Assembly: GCA_031288885.1 (NCBI GenBank) | Contig: JAITQP010000265.1 | Span: 1 to 8,795 of the forward strand | DNA from: Prevotellaceae bacterium | GTDB taxonomy: Bacteria > Bacteroidota > Bacteroidia > Bacteroidales > UBA932 | Length of the DNA stretch: 8,795 nt | Reading direction: 5' to 3' | The notes under the pieces: generated by a model | Database searches by the model: none | What the model was told of the DNA's origin: nothing | What the model saw: only the letters and a program-made list of their open reading frames with translations | Position numbers and translations under genes: made by a program | Part shown: positions 5,828 through 8,795 of the stretch, one piece after another | Numbering within the stretch: position 1 is the first letter of the stretch | Layout of the letters: each line of letters begins with the position of its first letter

Positions 5828-7270
5828 ATGAAACGCTTAAACAGACAAACCGCCTCGGTGGCAAAGGTGCGCCCCGAAAAAATTATCCAATTTGGCGAGG
5901 GAAACTTTCTCCGCGCGTTCGTTGACTGGATTGTTTTCAACATGAACGAAAAAGCCGGCTTCAACGGCAGCGTGGTGGTGGTGCAGCCCATAGAAAACGG
6001 CATGGTGAACGCGCTCAACGAGCAGGACGGCCTGTACCACCTCAACCTGCAAGGGCTCGACAACGGTCGGCAGGTGGACAGCATCCGGCTGATTGACGTT
6101 ATCAGCCGCGGGCTAAACCCCTACACGCAGCACGACGAATACCTCAAGCTGGCCGAAAACCCCGAAATACGCTTTGTTATCTCCAACACCACCGAGGCGG
6201 GCATTGCCTTTCGCGCCGACGACAAGCTCGACGACAAGCCCGCAAAATCCTACCCGGGCAAGCTCACGCAGCTGCTCTACCGCCGCTTTAAAACCTTTGA
6301 CGGCGCCGCAGACAAGGGGCTTATCATCCTGCCCTGCGAGCTGATTTTCCACAACGGCGCAGAGCTAAAAAGGTGCATTGAGCAGTACATTGACCTCTGG
6401 CAGCTGGGCGACGCCTTCAGGACGTGGTTTGCGGCGGCGTGCGGCGTGTACAGCACGCTGGTCGACCGCATTGTGCCCGGCTACCCCAAGGATACCATCG
6501 GCGAAATTTTGGAGAAAATTGGCTACGACGATAAGCTGGTGGTGAAAGGCGAAATCTTTCACCTCTGGGTAGTTGAGGCGCCGGAAAGCGTCGCCGCAGA
6601 GTTCCCCGCCAACAAGGCAGGGCTGAACGTGCTGTTCGTCCCCAGCGAAAAACCCTACCACGAGCGCAAGGTTACGCTGCTCAACGGGCCGCACACCGTC
6701 CTTTCGCCCGTTGCCTACCTGAGCGGGCTCAACACCGTGCGCGAAGCCTGCGAGCACGAAACCATCGGAAAGTACATCAGCAAGGTCATGTACGACGAGC
6801 TGCTCCCCACGCTCGACCTCCCCAAAGCCGAGCTCGAGGCGTTTGCCGGCGCGGTGCTCGACCGCTTCCGCAACCCCTTTGTAAAGCACTTTGTAACGAG
6901 CATCATGCTCAACTCCTTTCCAAAATTCAAAACGCGCGACCTGCCCGGCATAAAAATCTACCTTGAGCGCAAGGGATGCCTGCCGCCTGCGCTGACGCTG
7001 GGGCTCGCCGCAATTTGCGTGTACTACCGCGGCGGCAAGCGCGGCAGCGACGACATCACCCCCAACGACGACAAGGTTATTCTTGACCTCCTCGCCGGCC
7101 TGTGGACCTCCGGAAATACCCAAACGGTGGCAGCCGGCGTACTTGCCGCAGAGTACATTTGGGGGGAAGACCTGAACAAAATCACGGGGCTTACCGACTT
7201 ACTCGCAAAAAATATCGACAGCATTTTGAGCAACGGAATGCTGGAAACGGTGAGAAAGCTGGTGGGGTAA
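5828..7270 (+). CDS. uxaB: Tagaturonate reductase (altronate oxidoreductase)
   Basis: This enzyme reduces D-tagaturonate to D-altronate with NADH in the cytoplasm, the second step of the isomerase pathway for D-galacturonate. It has 480 residues, close to the roughly 483 of E. coli UxaB, and belongs to the long-chain mannitol dehydrogenase family. The N-terminal nucleotide-binding loop is QFGEGNFLRAF (21-31), followed by SNTTEAGI, the YPGKLTQLL segment, PCELIFHNG and LVDRIVPGYP. The catalytic signature K-x5-N-x2-H is intact as K281, N286 and H289 (ERKVTLLNGPHT). The start MKRLNRQ aligns with the E. coli N-terminus. It begins 36 bases after the regulator stop, with no promoter or terminator in the gap, so it is almost certainly cotranscribed with the regulator and with uxaA. 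Confidence 0.95.
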   Translation: MKRLNRQTASVAKVRPEKIIQFGEGNFLRAFVDWIVFNMNEKAGFNGSVVVVQPIENGMVNALNEQDGLYHLNLQGLDNGRQVDSIRLIDVISRGLNPYTQHDEYLKLAENPEIRFVISNTTEAGIAFRADDKLDDKPAKSYPGKLTQLLYRRFKTFDGAADKGLIILPCELIFHNGAELKRCIEQYIDLWQLGDAFRTWFAAACGVYSTLVDRIVPGYPKDTIGEILEKIGYDDKLVVKGEIFHLWVVEAPESVAAEFPANKAGLNVLFVPSEKPYHERKVTLLNGPHTVLSPVAYLSGLNTVREACEHETIGKYISKVMYDELLPTLDLPKAELEAFAGAVLDRFRNPFVKHFVTSIMLNSFPKFKTRDLPGIKIYLERKGCLPPALTLGLAAICVYYRGGKRGSDDITPNDDKVILDLLAGLWTSGNTQTVAAGVLAAEYIWGEDLNKITGLTDLLAKNIDSILSNGMLETVRKLVG

Positions 7271-7282
7271 AAGCTGCAAGCT

Positions 7283-8770
7283 ATGAATACTTTCCTACAA
7301 ATCCATCCCGCCGATAACGTTGCGGTGGCGCTGGCGGCGCTGCCCGCGGGGAGCGCGCTGGCGGTGAACGGCGCAAGCATTACGCTGAAGTCGGACATTC
7401 CGCGCGGGCATAAGCTCGCGCTCGCGCCTCTGCAAGCCGGCGACAACGTTATCAAGTACGGCTACCCCATTGGGCACGCCGTTGCCGCCGTTGCGCAGGG
7501 CGACTTGGTGAACGAAAAAAACATAAAAACCAACCTCGAGGGGCTGCTCGAGTACAGCTACTCGCCGGTGAACGCCACGCTCAGCATTGCCAACCGCAAC
7601 CTGACGTTCAAAGGCTACCGGCGCAAAAACGGCGAGGTGGGCATCCGCAACGAGCTGTGGATTGTGCCCACGGTGGGCTGCGTGAACGGTACCGCCAACC
7701 AGCTGGCGGGAATGCTCAACGCCGAAATCCGCGAGTGCAAGCTGGACTCCATTGCCGCCTACAACCACAGCTACGGCTGCTCGCAGCTGGGCGACGACCA
7801 CGAAAATACGCGAAAAATCCTCCGCAACATTGTGCTGCACCCCAACGCCGGCGCCGTGCTGGTGGTAGGCTTAGGCTGCGAAAACAACCAGCTGGAGGCG
7901 TTCCGCTCCTTTTTGGGCGACTACGATACGGAGCGCATCCTTTTCCTTGAGGCGCAAAAGGTGGAGGACGAGCTGGAGGAGGGCATGGCGCTGCTGCGCA
8001 CGCTGTACGCAAGGGCTTCGGCAGACGTGCGCACCCACGTGCCGCTATCGGAGCTGCGCGTGGGGCTCAAGTGCGGCGGCTCCGACGGGCTCTCGGGCAT
8101 CACCGCAAACCCCCTGCTGGGCTTATTCTCCGACTTTCTGGTGGCGCAAGGCGGCGCGACCGTGCTCACCGAAGTTCCCGAAATGTTTGGCGCAGAAACC
8201 ATCCTGATGAGCCGCTGCGCCAGCGCCGAGGTGTTCGATAAAACGGTGCACCTGATAAACGACTTCAAAGAGTACTTTGTGAAAAACAACCAGCCGATAT
8301 ACGAAAATCCCTCGCCCGGCAACAAGGCAGGCGGCATCTCCACCCTCGAGGAAAAATCGCTGGGGTGCACGCAAAAATCCGGCACCTCGGAGGTTAGGGA
8401 TGTGCTGATGTACGGCGAGCGCATCAGGCAAAAAGGCCTGAACCTGCTCAGCGCCCCCGGCAACGACCTCGTAGCGGCCACGGCGCTGGGAGCGTCGGGC
8501 TGCCACATGGTGCTCTTCACCACCGGACGGGGAACGCCCTTTGGCAGCTTTGTGCCAACCATAAAAATATCGACCAACACCCCGCTCTTTCAAAGCAAGC
8601 CCGGGTGGATTGACTTCAACGCCGGAAGCATTGTGGAGAACGAGCCCATGTACGCCGCCGCCGAGCGCCTCATAGCCTACCTGATAGGCGTTGCCAACGG
8701 CGAGCGCGTGAATACCGAAAAGAAAAATTTCAGGGAAATTGCCATATTCAAAACCGGAGTAACCTTGTGA
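7283..8770 (+). CDS. uxaA: Altronate dehydratase
   Basis: This enzyme dehydrates D-altronate to 2-keto-3-deoxy-D-gluconate, a metal-dependent cytoplasmic step directly after UxaB. At 495 residues it has the same length as E. coli UxaA and is colinear with it as I recall that sequence. A small SAF-type domain (about 1-90; DNVAVAL, GHKLAL, GDNVIKYGYPIG) precedes the large UxaA/GarD domain. That domain has conserved GCSQLGDDH (C166), GLGCENNQ (C199), KCGGSDGLSGITANP (C264), EVPEMFGAE, NPSPGNKAGG, LGCTQKSG (C362), SAPGND and SGCHMVLFTTGRGTPFG (C407). The C-terminus FREIAIFKTGVTL is also typical. Residues 76-80 read VNEKN where E. coli has VHAHN. The gene starts 12 bases after uxaB, which indicates translational coupling. 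Its stop codon is joined directly to a heptamer repeat. Confidence 0.95.
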   Translation: MNTFLQIHPADNVAVALAALPAGSALAVNGASITLKSDIPRGHKLALAPLQAGDNVIKYGYPIGHAVAAVAQGDLVNEKNIKTNLEGLLEYSYSPVNATLSIANRNLTFKGYRRKNGEVGIRNELWIVPTVGCVNGTANQLAGMLNAEIRECKLDSIAAYNHSYGCSQLGDDHENTRKILRNIVLHPNAGAVLVVGLGCENNQLEAFRSFLGDYDTERILFLEAQKVEDELEEGMALLRTLYARASADVRTHVPLSELRVGLKCGGSDGLSGITANPLLGLFSDFLVAQGGATVLTEVPEMFGAETILMSRCASAEVFDKTVHLINDFKEYFVKNNQPIYENPSPGNKAGGISTLEEKSLGCTQKSGTSEVRDVLMYGERIRQKGLNLLSAPGNDLVAATALGASGCHMVLFTTGRGTPFGSFVPTIKISTNTPLFQSKPGWIDFNAGSIVENEPMYAAAERLIAYLIGVANGERVNTEKKNFREIAIFKTGVTL

Positions 8771-8795
8771 ATTAGGAATTACGAATTAGGAATTA
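8770..8795. repeat. Heptamer array directly after the uxaA stop
   Basis: The heptamers ATTAGGA and ATTACGA alternate here (8771-8791), and the array runs off the window end. The 26 bases are an exact reverse complement of 324-349. Its first base is the last base of the uxaA stop codon, so the array occupies the start of the 3' untranslated region. Its full length and whatever follows cannot be seen. Confidence 0.85.

Noticed and set aside
321..8795. The segment between the opposed heptamer arrays as a composite mobile element
   Set aside because: It contains only housekeeping and catabolic genes of native character, with no transposase, integrase or target duplication. The arrays look like ordinary dispersed short repeats.

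Overview
The window most likely comes from a member of the Bacteroidetes, probably order Bacteroidales; the genus cannot be read from the sequence. The evidence is a promoter of the Bacteroidetes type (TTTG, 20-base spacer, TAnnTTTG) in front of polA, starts without a clear Shine-Dalgarno sequence, a uxaBA cluster led by a LacI-type regulator, and GC-rich genes between AT-rich spacers full of short palindromes. All four genes are on the + strand.

Positions 1-1337 hold no credible gene. This spacer is packed with repeats: two copies of a roughly 100-base direct repeat plus a partial third, an array of alternating heptamers, a perfect 34-base palindrome nested inside a 16-base inverted repeat, and a scattered series of small hairpins. 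Most of these hairpins share a CCC-(TAC/GTA)-GGG centre but have different, self-complementary flanks. polA (1338-4160) follows, with its own promoter. It encodes a full-length three-domain DNA polymerase I in which all three active sites look intact.

After a 197-base AT-rich spacer with a candidate operator and promoter comes a tight three-gene unit (gaps of 36 and 12 bases): a LacI-family regulator (4358-5791), uxaB tagaturonate reductase (5828-7270) and uxaA altronate dehydratase (7283-8770). The two enzymes catalyse successive steps of the isomerase route of D-galacturonate breakdown: tagaturonate to altronate, then altronate to 2-keto-3-deoxygluconate. The regulator probably senses an intermediate of this pathway and controls its own operon. 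The isomerase (UxaC), KDG kinase, KDPG aldolase and transporters are not in the window and must lie elsewhere.

The clearest oddity is the regulator. A Pro/Glu/Ala-rich extension of about 120 residues precedes its DNA-binding domain, and it is encoded by a 21-base minisatellite with strict heptad spacing of prolines. The other points worth a second look are the family of small palindromes in the left spacer, the heptamer array that recurs in opposite orientation right after the uxaA stop codon, and the absence in UxaA of the HxHN motif that I recall from the E. coli enzyme. I see no CRISPR array, RNA gene, transposase, phage gene or defence system. Apart from these points the gene content is ordinary metabolism and replication.
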